A DNA stretch of 64,000 nucleotides from Akebia trifoliata. Taxonomy: Eukaryota; Streptophyta; Magnoliopsida; Ranunculales; Lardizabalaceae. Position numbers and translations under genes: made by a program. Every line of letters begins with the position of its first letter. Positions within the stretch are counted from its first letter, which is position 1. Below are positions 1 through 11,899 of the stretch, piece after piece. Location: the NCBI GenBank assembly GCA_017979445.1, contig CM030715.1:26852669-26916668 (forward strand). The letters run 5' to 3'. The notes below the pieces were generated by a model. The model searched no databases, had not been told where the DNA came from, and saw only the letters and a program-made list of their open reading frames with translations.

Positions 1-2663
1 GAGGAATTTTATTCTAAATTTTCTCCTAGAACTGTAGACTGGAATACCAGTTACTTTAGTATAAATATTAGATTGTAATTCACGATTAAATTTTAAAAAA
101 AAAGGAAAGAAGAAATTCATAATTCTTTATATAAAATCACAGAAATCAAGTCAAGAAAGGTAGGATATGAACTAAAAAAGGAAAAAAAAAATAAATAACC
201 CACCACCCCTCTATCGTTTCCTTTTCTACTTCTTCCCTCTCTTTTCTTTTTTTATATTTTCTTTTAGATCAACCTTAAGATGTGATGCAAACCCTCTCCT
301 ACTTCTGGTAGATTGGGTTTTGGCTCGATTAAAAAGATAGAGGTAAAAAAATCTTTTCAAAATATTTTTTAAAAATATCCCTATATTAGTGCACACTCCA
401 CAAAACATTTTGAAACTAAGGCCTTAGATCATTTCCTTATAAAAATGGGCCATTGATCGAAGAGTCTATTTTTTAGGATTATCCAAATGTATGGACCGTA
501 AAAGAGTTCATTCCTCAATAAGAAAATACTCAATGGTAAACCAAAATCAAAGTCCCTTTCACTCGCAAGTACAAATCGATTTTTCAACTTTTATTTTATT
601 TTCCAAAAAACGACCGAATCCAAGGTTACCACCAATGGTTTAGGGAGTAAGGTACATAACACCTTCCTTATTCCCTAATATGGACCCCTTTATCTAGACC
701 TTAGGTAGGCCAATAGTCCTTATTCGTATGAGAATCACAACAAACAAATCGATTTTTCAAAACTATTTTTCAAGTGACCATTTACACCATTTTCTTAAAA
801 AAAAATGGTAACAACTCCATATCCAAGTATTAGTGATCTTTATAATCGAAAATCTCATGTCTACACCATTATCTCACCATCTTCAAAAATTCTCAAAATC
901 AAAAATATATGTTCGAAAAAAAAACACTAAAATTAACTCCCAAGGGTTGGTGAGACGACTAAGAACACGCCTCAAGAAGCAAGTTCTTATGCTTGAATCC
1001 TCCCTTAGGGGTATATTCCATAAATTACTTGGCTCTAAAAGGCTCAAATACCTTGATTTCGAGAAGAAGAAAAAAAAAACACAAAAACTGCTACTTACCA
1101 ATTGACTCGATCGACCAAGACATCAATCACTATTTGGACTTTGGGTAGCTAATTCATAAAGAGAAAAAAAAAATCTTGAAGACCTTTAAGAGAGCCCATT
1201 ATAGACTTGTCCATTTTTTGAAACATGGATTGAGTACAAAAATAATAGTAAGGATAAGGTCGTTTATCCGATACACAAGGTGTACGAACTTATTCTATAG
1301 ACAAACATGCCATTTTCGTATTTCATAGAGATTTTATCATTGAGTCTAACTCACAACGCTTCAATTGATCACACAATTAATTCCTTTAGATAGCCGATAA
1401 ATAACCTCTAATACTCAATGATAACCAACCCATTCGAAAGTCTTACTCCAATAGTCAATTACCTCTAGAGGGATCTTTATACATCGTCTTTGTCCCAAAT
1501 CCACTATCTATACAATAAAACACAATGGTAGATCTCACTTCATGTATCCCCTACATAAAGAGGATTGAGACTTAATCTCACTATGAATCTCAAGGATAAT
1601 TTTTTAACTTTATTTTCTCTCTTATTTTCTTTTATAAAAATAGCATTCCACTTAATTGATTTCCGTCTTCTACCCCCTTTCAAGAATACCCCTCCAACTT
1701 CATTGTATTTACTCTTCTCCCACTTTCCAACCATACCCTTCCAACTTTATTATATTTTCTCTTTTACACACTAAAACTCCAAGGAAAATGCATGTGCCTT
1801 ATGATTGAAATTTTTTACTCTTAACTTCGAAGAGAAGGCACAAGCAAACTCTAGTATATGGATTATAGAAAGTATAAATTTGATCATTGAATTATAAGAA
1901 ATATTAAATCCTACATCAATACATAAAGAATTAATCACTAATCTTCTTACAAAAACACAATTGGGACTTATTGTCCTTCTTTAGAATGATGAATTTGATG
2001 TATGAGCATGAATCATATTCAATACCCATGAAGAGGATTCAAATTCCACTCCCACTCCACATAAATATCAAATAATTTTCATTTTTTATGCATTTTTTCT
2101 TTTATGACGGGGGTGTCTGGACCCTTAGGCCCAACTAGCAGGGACGAGGCTATTTGCCTCTTAGAGCACAATATCTCACCCAAATACCTCAAGTACATGC
2201 AATACTCCACAAACCACACAGATCGGGTGTAAACATGTAGGCTTCATTTTAAAGACCTTCACACTACTTGGGTTTGGAGTAGTCCACACCTTTCAATCGA
2301 ACCTCCTTACCTGAATCTTTCGATTGAAAGATGTGGAAGGGAAAAAAAGAAAAAAAATGAAGGAAAAAAAAGAAAAATAATAATAACATACAATTCCTCA
2401 CGTAGTATTTGATATCAACAATGATTTTGTTAAGTAAATCAAGCTTTTGAAAAGAGACCTTAGAAAATTAGGATCTAGAGATACATAGATGAGCATGAGA
2501 AAGTTCTATATAAACAAATGTCATCTATATATAAAATAAAACAATAACTCCTTTCATCGCACACATAAAGAAGCATTGGAATTTATTTTCCTTACGAAAC
2601 TGGAGGACAACTTTAACTTTATTGTCTTTCTCTTCTATTCCTTACCAAGAAAAGTAGGACTAG
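1..2663. other. Gene-free AT-rich intergenic stretch
   Basis: No ORF here resembles a known protein; the longest are about 60-90 codons, low-complexity and overlap on both strands. Around 1,665-1,765 there is a short imperfect direct repeat of a C/T-rich unit (words like 'ccttccaactt...ttattatatttt'). No tRNA, rRNA or clear transposon termini were recognised. Confidence 0.6.
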
Positions 2664-2788
2664 CCTAACTAACTTAGTAAAGAAAAAATTCCTTTCTAAG
2701 GCTCATCCAATGTCAAAACAATCTCGTGGTTTGTTTTGACATTGGATGAGCATTAGAAAGGCATTTTTTCTTTTCTAAGTTAGTTAGG
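2664..2788. repeat. Near-perfect hairpin, 58-bp arms, 9-nt loop
   Basis: Left arm 2664-2721 and right arm 2731-2788 are reverse complements with only three mismatches by eye, separated by a 9-nt loop. The 21 bp next to the loop (2701-2721 against 2731-2751) pair perfectly. No protein is encoded. The shape fits either a very young foldback/MITE-type element or a miRNA-like precursor; nothing in the sequence decides between them and no flanking target duplication is obvious. Confidence 0.85.
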
Positions 2789-5102
2789 AGAGTGTTTGTA
2801 TTCTAGGAATACCCTTACTATTTTATTGTTGTTCCTTTACCACCATTTTCCAATAATATCACTCCAACTTGTTTTTTCTTTTTTTTTTTACCCCCTTAAA
2901 TCCAAAGAGGATATTGGTGTCACACATCTTTATAAAAGTACATTTACTTCTGGTGACCTCATTGATTAATATTTAATTAGATTGATTAATTTCAAAAAAC
3001 AATTTAAGAGTAAAATAAATCATTATATGATTTTTACCATAATTAGTAATATTCAAATAAAAAATAATCAAATTCATGATGGTAGATCTAAAAATGACAA
3101 ATCAAATTGAGGTACAATGGATAACTAAGTACCCATAGAAATCCTAAATTTATACACTTTTAGACAACTAAACTTTTGTGAGTTTAGACCTAGTATTGCA
3201 CTCTCATAGAGTCATGACAATTTCGCCATTGTCCATCTTCTAACTAAAATGTACCTCAGTTATGAAATAATTATAACCATCCACATTTTCAGATTTTCTT
3301 GTGGGAAAAATTACTTAAAGGATCCTGACGAATAGAGTTTTTTTCTAATTATTCTCTAAGTTATAGGACCTCTCTTAATACTCCATTTAGTAAAGGTTTT
3401 ATTTTTAAACAGTGCTCAAACCTCATTTCCCACATTTTACAATCGAATGCCCTAATCATTCGAACTCATTGTTTTCATCTAAAATAATTGGATTTTTGGC
3501 ATCTCAATCGACTTTCTGAGATTTCATTCCGTTGGAAATGATTTAATAATGAAAAGAAGTCATTTTCAAGGGTTTTTTCAAATATTTGAAAAACGTATGT
3601 AAAAAAATTAGGATTTTTTCATTTTTTTTATTTGATTTTGGATGAGAATTGATTAAGAATGGTTCTTTTGGTTTGAAATTATCTAATCAAATCGTTCACT
3701 CAAGTTTTTAGTCGATCTTTTCGTGTATTTTAGTAGAAAAACTTGATAAAAAAATTTTTGTGTGGATTTTATCAGTGTCGAGTTCACCACTTTTTATTGT
3801 CGAATTCGACATTAAATAAAATGCTATGAGTTCAACAATAAATAAAAAGTAGTCATGAACTTGACACTAAATTAAAAGCAAGGAGTTCACCAATAATGAG
3901 GGACCATTAAAAAATAAAAAGTTTATTAAATAGACTATCAACCTACCACCAAAAACTTAGGGACTATTTAAAAATAAATCCCTCCATCAGGGTGTTTTAA
4001 GTAATTCCCCTTTCTTTGAGCATCTCAAATTGTTCATTTTGTTGCCCTCCTGATCTTCTAGACCAAGTGATTGATGGATTCAGGACCATTCATGTGCATC
4101 AAGTACGATGGGCCCACATCATGACGTAATCATCTGATAGTTTCTCATCTCAAGTCTCTCTCGTGTATGAAGCATCTAATTTTATAGGGGTTCATGTCTG
4201 ATTACCTTACCCCCACAAACAACGGTCTCTTCGGTGTAGCTACGCAACACCAAAACATTACTCCCATATATAGCAAAGTAGTCAGTCAAAGTGTCAACAG
4301 GTTGAACTCCCACCATACCTCGACCGTCAGCAGGCCATCAAATCCTCGAGATTATACATTTTAAGCAAGTCAAGTCATATTTCTCATTCGAGTGAGTATC
4401 GTATGCTCCCATGGTGAAGGATTGAAACCCTCCTCCCACACCTCAATACACGCCACGTAAGTCAAATTCAAGAATATGGTGCGTACCATACGGACTCCTC
4501 TCATTGCTTAAGAAAAATGGGTAGAAAAATAATTTTCTAGAAAAATACAAATTTTAGGAGTGTTTCATTACGTATTATTTCTAGAATTTAAATTCCAATA
4601 AATGTGGCTTTCCACTCCATGAGGAAAATGAATTCTGATCTCACACCTTCACCTCCTAATGATATTATCCCATGAATACCCACATCCTCCAAATTATATA
4701 AAGGGAAATAATAATCTTTCAAAAAAAAAAAAAAAAAAAAAATACTAACCTTAATCAAACTTACGATTGCTATTCTAGGGACTCCAAAGAAAAATTTATT
4801 TAAGGAAAAATGTTTTGATCCTTAGAAGATCAATACATATCTCTAAGAAACCTGTGTTTTTGCAATTATTCCTATCACTTGATTGATCAAGAGCCACAGT
4901 CATGGGGTTGAGACTAGAAAAGTACAATTAAAAAGTAGTTTGAAAATCAAAATCTCTACTAAACTCACATGACTATAGAATTAACTTGACAATAGTGAAT
5001 TAACTCCAAATCAAATAAAATATATTAAATTTATAAGTATTTAAAATATAAATTCTAATATTTTAAAATATTTAATTTTTATTCTTTAAAAAATATTAAA
5101 AA
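2789..5102. other. Gene-free AT-rich intergenic stretch
   Basis: No coding sequence supported. 3,775-3,900 contains several degenerate direct and inverted copies of a 'gagttcaacaataaataaaa'-like word. 4,020-4,500 is less AT-rich and might be a very old retroelement remnant, but no LTR ends, primer site or protein similarity can be shown. A poly-A run lies at about 4,720-4,741. Confidence 0.5.
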
Positions 5103-5280
5103 ATGCTAAAGTGACATTAAATTTGACATCATTTTGTACATTGTTGACGTGGATGCATGTGTGCAGGGAATCATAGATGCTTTTCATTGAGATACGAGCA
5201 TAAATCATATTTGGTTATGTGCACACTCTATGTCAACAATGTGTAAAACGATGTCAATTTTAATGCCAGTCCAGCACTAC
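5103..5280. mobile_element. Hairpin MITE, family H (copy 1)
   Basis: Short non-coding element with imperfect terminal inverted repeats: 'aatgctaaagtgacatt' on the left against the complement of 'aatgccagtccagcact' on the right. It has a central word related to 'catagatgcttttcattgag' followed by its partial inverse. Related copies lie near 10.65, 24.36, 39.43 and 49.16 kb. Superfamily cannot be assigned because target duplications are unclear. Confidence 0.6.
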
Positions 5281-5571
5281 TCAAAAGTATTATATAATAA
5301 AATCATAATTTGGAACGGTGTCCCATTCCCAAAGCAACAAATGGTATCCACGAGACATGTTTTGTTTGGAGTTAAAACATATAGGACAACATGCACGACT
5401 TCTTTAGGAGCCTAATGTGTTTTAAAAACTAACCATATCGTACCAAGTAAACATCGTTCTAGATCTTTACTCTCCGAAATATAGTCGAAAAAGTTTTTAA
5501 CTCAACCGTGTGCATTTTCAAGTTAATTAAGTTAACTAAAAAACTTTGTTCCATCAAATTATTGTGTTGAG

Positions 5572-6734
5572 TAGGGCTTAAAATGGTAGGGATTTTTATG
5601 TGAAATTCAGGTGATTCGAATCCAAATTTATCGAGTATGATTTCATCAAGCATATCCGAATAAAAATATGGTTTAGATATGAGTTGATATCTATTAACTC
5701 GAGTTGGATCCTAGGTGGATACGATTCCATCCATATATCTACCAAGATCCGAATGATATATTACTTTGCAAGTTATATTGTTATATTTTTAAGTCATCTT
5801 TCATCAACTAACAATGGTTCAGGTAGTGGTCAAGGCTTTTCTTTAAAATGAAGAGAAATAAATTTAAGTCGCTATTTAGTCATATTTTAACAATTTTATT
5901 TGAAATAATTTTAAATAGTTTGACATTATTTGAAATAATTTTAAATGATTTAACATTAGGGGAAATTATGAAAAAAATTATTTATCAAAAAAATCTAATT
6001 TTTAAAAAATTAAAAAAAGATAAAAATCCTGTCATTGAAAGATCGATTTCTTCTCTCTCCTCTACATTTAAAAAAAAATCAACTTTTTTTTTAAATACCG
6101 ATTATTGAAAGATCGGTTTCTTCTCTCTCTTCTACATTTAAAAAAAATCAAATTTTTTAAAAGAATACCAACCATTGAAAGACCGGTTTCTTCTCTCTCT
6201 TCACTTCTTTCTCCTCTTTCTCTCTCTTAATATTTTAAAAAAATCGAATTTTTTTCTCTCTCCTCTTTCAATGATCAATATTTTAAAAAAAAATTTATTT
6301 TATTTGTTTAAATGTAGAGGAGAGAGAAAGAGGAGAGAGAAGTGAAGAGAGAGAAGAAATCGATCTTTCAATGACCGATATTTTTGAAAAAAATTGATTT
6401 TTTTTTAAATGTAAAGGAAAGAGAAAAAGAAGAGAGAAGTGAAGAGAGAAGAATCGATCTTTCAATGATCGGATTTTTATCTTTTTTCTAATTTTTCAAA
6501 AATTAAATTCTTTTTGATAAAATTTTTTTTTTTTCATAATTTTCTCTTGACATTATTCGGCTCGAATCAATTAATTTAGTTGGAGTGAATTCGAACATGA
6601 TTTTAATAAAAGTAAAATGGTTCAGATATAGTCTTAACTATATGATCCGAGTCGAATTCAAATATGAATCCGAATAAAATATTTAGTCATAGATATTGAC
6701 ACACTAGCCCGGATCCAACCCACTTTAAGCCCTA
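5572..6734. mobile_element. Non-autonomous hAT-like DNA transposon
   Basis: The element begins TAGGGCTTAAAATGG and ends with the near inverse CCACTTTAAGCCCTA. It is flanked by a perfect 8-bp direct repeat, GTGTTGAG, at 5564-5571 and 6735-6742. An 8-bp target duplication and a TIR starting TAGGG are typical of hAT transposons. No transposase reading frame is present, so it would depend on an enzyme supplied elsewhere. Its centre is a large foldback (annotated separately). ORFs inside are low-complexity and not real genes. Confidence 0.75.
5960..6547. repeat. Large internal foldback of the hAT-like element
   Basis: The left half and right half are imperfect reverse complements. Within each half a unit reading 'attgaaagatcg' plus 'ttcttctctctc' plus an A/T tract is repeated two or three times. 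The result is a purine-rich strand in one half and a pyrimidine-rich strand in the other. Just upstream (about 5,898-5,957) an approximately 30-bp unit is duplicated in tandem. Confidence 0.7.
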
Positions 6735-6742
6735 GTGTTGAG

Positions 6743-7107
6743 TGAACTTGAAATCCAAATCAATCGAGTTGAGTCAACTTGATCAAGCTTGGAGTTTACA
6801 AAAGAAGTGAAAACGATTCCAACAGTATCAATTTTCCCGGAATCACTTGGTGTAATTTGTAAAAATTGGACTTTTTCTAGAAAATAAATTCCTCAATTAA
6901 AAGCATCCTAGTGATTTAGATGTAATTTTAGTAAAAGATAGGGATAAAATCCAACCTACAACAAGCGTATATCCCTCTGAAGTTCCAGAAAAGAGAAGTA
7001 CTATCCTTGTTAATACGAGGGATGCAGTCCCATCAAAAATGACAGGAAGATCTGAAATTTTATTTTTAAAATAAATTTTTTATTTTTATTTTTCATAATT
7101 TATCGAA
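6743..7107. promoter_or_regulatory. Upstream region of the ERF gene
   Basis: About 365 bp between the hAT-like element and the TATA box of the ERF gene, with no ORF. It is the presumed proximal promoter by position only; I did not find a convincing cluster of known binding sites. The hAT-like element therefore sits within about half a kilobase of the ERF start codon. Confidence 0.4.
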
Positions 7108-7120
7108 TATAAATATATAA
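7108..7120 (+). promoter_or_regulatory. TATA box of the ERF gene
   Basis: TATAAATATATAA lies about 100 bp before the chosen ATG. Transcription would be expected to start near 7,140-7,150, leaving a short pyrimidine-rich leader. Prediction from motif and spacing only. Confidence 0.6.
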
Positions 7121-7210
7121 ATCTTTCATCGGTCCCTGTTCTTCATAATTTTCTTGACAATCAAAACTCAGCTATTTCTGTTTCTGTTTCTTCTTCTAAG
7201 TGTATCCGTT

Positions 7211-8029
7211 ATGATGATCAACGAATCGTTTCCGTTCTTCATTAAACCTGAGCTGTTCGACACAGCCGAAACGTTTCAGTTTCTAGCTGAACCTCCATCG
7301 TTCTACTATGGGTTTGATTCGGATACCCATTTCTCTTTCTCAGATATTTCGAACCCAAACACTACTGATCATCAAACAATCCCTGGAAACTTTTCGGATA
7401 GCGTTTCGTTCGAAGAAGACAAGACAGATTACCCACCTGTTCTTGATGGCATCGCTGCTGTTGTTGGACAACACGTCCTCTTCGGGAACAAAAGCAGTTG
7501 TAACGATTGTAACAATGGTAGTAATACAAAGATAGAATCGGATACGGTTTCGGATCGTAACAGTTCCGAGAAACAGAGTGTTAGTAGCGTTTCGGAACAG
7601 AAGAGTTTTAGAGGTGTTCGAAAGAGGCCATGGGGGAGGTGGTCAGCAGAGATACGAGACCGTATCGGCAGGTGTCGACACTGGTTGGGTACGTTCGACA
7701 CGGCAGAAGAAGCTGCCCGAGCTTACGACTCGGCAGCGAGACGACTCAGAGGGTCGAAAGCTCGAACGAATTTCTCAATCTCTTCTTCTTTCATACCTCA
7801 ACCTGTTCCCTCTCCACCTTCTTCATCGATGTCACATAAGAAGTTGGGTTTGGGTAGTAGTAAACCCAGTGCTCATGTCAGCAAGAAATGCGCTGTTGTC
7901 ACCTCCATGGCTCACCTATTTAGTTCTAACGATGAAGAACGACGAAGATCAGCTAAAGTGGAGCTCGATTTGAAGCTTGGTGTTGGCTCCATTTCCACTA
8001 ACAACTCTACTAAACCATCATCTTCTTAG
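7211..8029 (+). CDS. ERF-type AP2 transcription factor with C-terminal EAR repression motif
   Basis: Encodes a 272-residue nuclear DNA-binding protein with one AP2/ERF domain at about residues 133-188 ([12 protein letters not shown]...RTNF). The domain has the Ala and Asp of the WSAEIRD segment that are typical of ERF rather than DREB proteins, and the [16 protein letters not shown] helix. ERF domains bind GCC-box-like promoter elements. A serine/asparagine-rich acidic region precedes the domain. Near the C-terminus LDLKL (about 252-256) matches the LxLxL EAR motif, which recruits co-repressors, so a repressor role is inferred. The domain wording ([22 protein letters not shown]) resembles ERF group VIII proteins of the ERF087 kind; the exact orthologue is not claimed. 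The start is ATG 7211, with a second ATG at 7214. The frame stays open upstream but only to a non-ATG codon, and that extension would begin close to the inferred transcription start. The gene has no intron, as is usual in the family. Confidence 0.93.
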   Translation: MMINESFPFFIKPELFDTAETFQFLAEPPSFYYGFDSDTHFSFSDISNPNTTDHQTIPGNFSDSVSFEEDKTDYPPVLDGIAAVVGQHVLFGNKSSCNDCNNGSNTKIESDTVSDRNSSEKQSVSSVSEQKSFRGVRKRPWGRWSAEIRDRIGRCRHWLGTFDTAEEAARAYDSAARRLRGSKARTNFSISSSFIPQPVPSPPSSSMSHKKLGLGSSKPSAHVSKKCAVVTSMAHLFSSNDEERRRSAKVELDLKLGVGSISTNNSTKPSSS

Positions 8030-8058
8030 TTTTTTGTTTTTTTGTTTTGGACTTTTCA

Positions 8059-8127
8059 AGCATCAAACGTACGGTTGATATGAAATTCCTAGGAATATCT
8101 TCCCATCTCAACCGTACGCTTGATACT
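8059..8127 (+). repeat. Inverted repeat in the ERF 3' untranslated region
   Basis: Arms 8059-8078 and 8108-8127 match as reverse complements at 18 of 20 positions around the core CGTACGGTTGA. The spacer contains a perfect 12-bp palindrome, ATTCCTAGGAAT. It begins 30 bp after the stop codon, so it would form a stem-loop in the ERF transcript. A third related copy (CGTACGGCTGAGATG) lies near 8,768-8,782. Confidence 0.75.
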
Positions 8128-10521
8128 CTGCTTCAAACGTCGTTTGAATCTATAATTTATGTTTTTTTTGTTGTTGTTGGTCTTCTTAGTTCTCTCACTC
8201 TCTTAACTCTTTCATGGGTTTCTTCTTTTTCTTATATATATATAAGTACGTAAAATGTGATAAAGAAGAACATGAATTATTCCTATTTTGCATGGTTTTG
8301 CTTGAAACAAGATTGCACCCATAATAAGTGTGTAAGAAAAATGAGAGAAAATGAAAATTAGTGCAGTTTCTTTGCTTTAGTTTTCTGTGTTGTTTGAAGG
8401 CTTTAGTATAGTAGGTTTGGTATCGGTATCGGCCAATATGGGTTTGTTCTTCAATCTTCATGCATGTCATTTAATTTAATTGAAGCTTGAAAAGACCCCC
8501 ATAGAAGACGCGGGGGGAAGAACTGTGAAGAGAGAGATGGATGGATGGCGTGATGGATAAATGCAATCGATTACGATAAGATGTGTTTTTGAGTTAAATC
8601 CGGGGGAGGGGCGTAGTACGCCATCTTTTTCCTTTTTCTCCTTTCCCTTCTCTTCCTCCGTAATCTACTCTTCAAATCTAATATCAAATGATTTCACTCT
8701 AATTTATTTATTTTTTTAATAGTTGGGAAAATTCCATTCTCCAAAGTACGTTTGACGTCTGAGACAACGTACGGCTGAGATGGGGGTGATGCTTCTTAAA
8801 GTTAATGGTAGAGATATATGCAGCTGTACTCTAATCAATCTGGCTTCGTAAGTAGTACACTACTATTGGCATCTCTGTGATTTGAGGTGGGCTTACGTGA
8901 AAATAATATGTGGACGTAGTAGTGAGAGTGAGGAGGGGGTAGGAGTGGGGGTGGTGGGTCCCTCCCACCTATGACTGTTGTTTCAGAGCAGATTTTGATT
9001 CAGTCCAAGATGATTCTTACTTCCTAGGTTGGTGGTTACTAACTCTTCTACTGGAACTTTTTGTGGATGGAAGAGAGGAAGATTGAGGGAATGTTCCTTT
9101 GCTTTGTGATCACTGTTAAGAGGGATAATTTACTTTTAGTACGTTTTCTTTGGCACTTTTATATAACATTACTGCATGCAAAGAAGAATAAAGATCATAC
9201 ATGTAGGACATGCTTCTAAGGAAACAAAGTTTTGGATTAGGTAATTGTTCATGACTTGGGATGGAATTCTCTTAATTCGAATAATTGAAGAATCTACAAC
9301 TCGCGATATTGGGTTTCTTTCAACAAATAAAAAACCATCATCTTCGACTCTTACTAAATCCTATCTTGTCTATGAGATATATGTTGAGTGTCAGAAAAAA
9401 ATAGGAGAAATTTGTGATTATACTAGTTGATTTGAAATCGATCCAATAGGACATTGAATTGGAATACTATTGGATCCTTCTCGTGTACTAAGAAGGTAAA
9501 TTTGATTTTATTGGTAATTTCTAGCTCTTGGATTTTCAAAGAAATTATTTTTAGATATATAGGCCTTAAGAAGTTGGTTTTAAGTCGTCTAAGATGAAAA
9601 AATAATTTAACAATATATCAATGTTCAACGATTGGAAAGTTGGTCATTGGATCAATACGTTTGCATGCTTAGGGAAAAAAATTACATTTATTGAAAAATA
9701 TTTTACAAATTTATTGATTTTTCCTTAATTATCTTTATTTATGTGGAGGTGACTTTTATCAATACCCACAACTCGAGATCCACAACAACGTTAATTCACT
9801 AATGATGTCTGCCTCTGAACATTAATGTGGTATTTGCAAAAGAAATTGCAAGAGTTTAAATATTGTAAATTTAAAATCCCAAGTGTAAGGTGTGTAGTAA
9901 AGTAATAAATATTCATAAGTCTAAGGTCAATCCATAAAGATTGTATCAAATGTGAAAAAAAACATGTGATGAGATGAAAAAAATTTGACCTAAATTATGA
10001 AAACATATGATTTTTTCACTTTTCGTATAGAAAAAAAATTGTTTTAAAACAAAAATTAAAAAAGTATTAAGGCAACGATGATCTACTTAATAACCACAAT
10101 TTCATTTCATATGGTTTTATCCCAATTGAATTTAAATAAACTATAATTTCAAACAATCAATGTGATGTTAAACAAAAATTCAAAAAGAATTTATAGACAT
10201 AGAATTTGACAAAAGAAAATATATCACCTTTAGATTATTTTAAAATTATGAAAATTATTTATCATTATTAAAAAAATAAGATTATAAAACTTCAAACTTC
10301 ACCCTTAGTCCTATCTAAAATTTTAATAAACAATCTTCATAAAAGAATTCATAAAATTGTTGAATAAAAATCTAGAAAAATATGAAAAAGTTAGAGAAGA
10401 AGAATCATTGAAGAAGAAAATGAATAAAATAATTCCAGAGAAAATTATAATAAAAGAGGAAATAGAAAAATATGTAAAATAAAAGGAAAGAGATACGGAA
10501 GGAGGAGGCACACGATGACAC
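8128..10521. other. Gene-free stretch downstream of the ERF gene
   Basis: No coding sequence supported. 8,128-8,470 is probably the rest of the ERF 3' UTR and flank. 8,500-9,010 is less AT-rich than its surroundings, with G-rich patches (for example 8,933-8,962) and the third CGTACGG copy. 9,430-10,520 is plain AT-rich DNA. A lone CACGTG lies at 10,519-10,524. Confidence 0.5.
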
Positions 10522-10668
10522 GTGGAGGAAATAGAGAGTAAGAAATAAAAATGAAAGGAAAAAAACATTAAACTAACTTCCTACAATACTGTGTTGTGGA
10601 GGAAATAGAGAGAAAGAAATAAAAATGAAAGGAACAAACATTAAACTAACTTCCTACAATACTGTGTT
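10522..10668. repeat. Two-copy tandem duplication, 74-bp unit
   Basis: The unit starting 'gtggaggaaatagagag' occurs at 10522 and again at 10596 with only a few differences, indicating a fairly recent local duplication. It abuts and partly enters the hairpin MITE at 10654. Confidence 0.85.
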
Positions 10669-10797
10669 CAACATTGCGCTAACATGACAATGTTTATAGA
10701 AACGCATCTAGATACCTTTCCTTGAGGTATGAGTGAAAAACATTTATGATTTTATACACACTACCACATTAATGCATTGTTGAACGTAGTGTTGTAG
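10654..10797. mobile_element. Hairpin MITE, family H (copy 2)
   Basis: Ends 'ctacaatactgtgttcaaca' and the near inverse of 'tgttgaacgtagtgttgtag'. The centre has the family word 'ccttgaggtatgagtgaaaa' followed by 'catttatgatttta', as in the copies near 5.1 and 49.2 kb. Non-coding. Confidence 0.55.
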
Positions 10798-11899
10798 AAA
10801 GTCAATATCTAACGGTTCAAAGAAAAAGTAAGAGAGATGTAGGGAATTAAATCTTGCGACAAAGACAAATAAAAAAGAGAGAGGGAATTCTTTTATGTAG
10901 GAGAGTTTTTCACAATTGGTCCTTCCTTGCATTTGTCCCCTAATTATTTCTCTCTCTTATTGCAAGTTAAATTAATTGAATTAAATTAATTCAATTCAAT
11001 TATTCATATTAATAAACATAAATTAGAGAAAATTACAATCATTTTATTTTACGCCCTTATCATAAATTTTGAGTTGTGGGAGTAATGTGACTTGCCTACT
11101 CCAATGTGTAATGTGTATAGATGCAACCAGTTGAAGTCCGATACCAAATAAATTCAAAGTGAAATAAAGTTCTCTTTTACTCTCAAAAACGTTAAAATAA
11201 GAGAAGAGAGTTTCTATTGCTACACTAACTTTTTAATAATGCCACCTCAAGATGTGTGTTAATTCTCAGATGATTTACTTACGAGTTTGGAAAAAACTTT
11301 GAAACCGTTAGCCCACTTCAAAATTTTGAAGAAACCTTTTTCATTGGATTACACATACACTTCTAAAGAAGTGTTTAAAATTTTAACAGAAATATAAATG
11401 CGTGAAATAAATTTAAAATGTCACATGTCATGGAAAAAAAAAAAAGAGGGTTTCTTTGAAATTTGAAGTTCAAAATTAGGAGTTTAAGAATTGGGGTATG
11501 ACGGGTGGTGTTAGCAAAAGTTGGTGTGAAAATAGAATCTACCCAAAAAATAATTTTTTTTTTTTTTTTTTAAATAACAATAGTTTAAGCGACTTTCTAA
11601 ATGGAGCGCGGTTCATCCACACGTCAGAGTTCAAAATGAGCCGAAACTGGCAAACCTGGTGGCAAGTGGGACCCAAAAGCCAGACTGTTGGATTTTCATT
11701 GAGATTTCTAGTCCACGGGCATCATTAATTCTACTAGATTCAGAATATTAATTGGGCTTCAAATATTAGAACTCACACTTGACAATTTTCATCTTTAAAT
11801 TCCTTTTATATCTATCTATAAACGTCTAACGAAGAGAGATCCTTTTCTGCAACATAATCTTCTATATATTGTGACAGTGGGACTGTCGTTGTAATCAGT
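10798..11899. other. Gene-free AT-rich stretch
   Basis: Contains a palindromic A/T stretch at about 10,965-11,005 (alternating 'aattaattgaatt' words) and poly-A/poly-T runs near 11,435 and 11,550. The 76-codon ORF at 11,498 is mostly encoded by the poly-T run and neighbouring unique sequence and has no recognisable relative. Confidence 0.5.

Noticed and set aside
7154..7210. Upstream extension of the ERF frame encoding a hydrophobic, signal-peptide-like run
   Set aside because: It starts with TTG, lies next to the predicted transcription start, and a secretory leader makes no sense on a DNA-binding factor. It is 5' UTR.
10323..10568. 81-codon minus-strand ORF rich in Phe and Ser
   Set aside because: Low-complexity translation of purine-rich DNA, with the 74-bp tandem repeat at one end.
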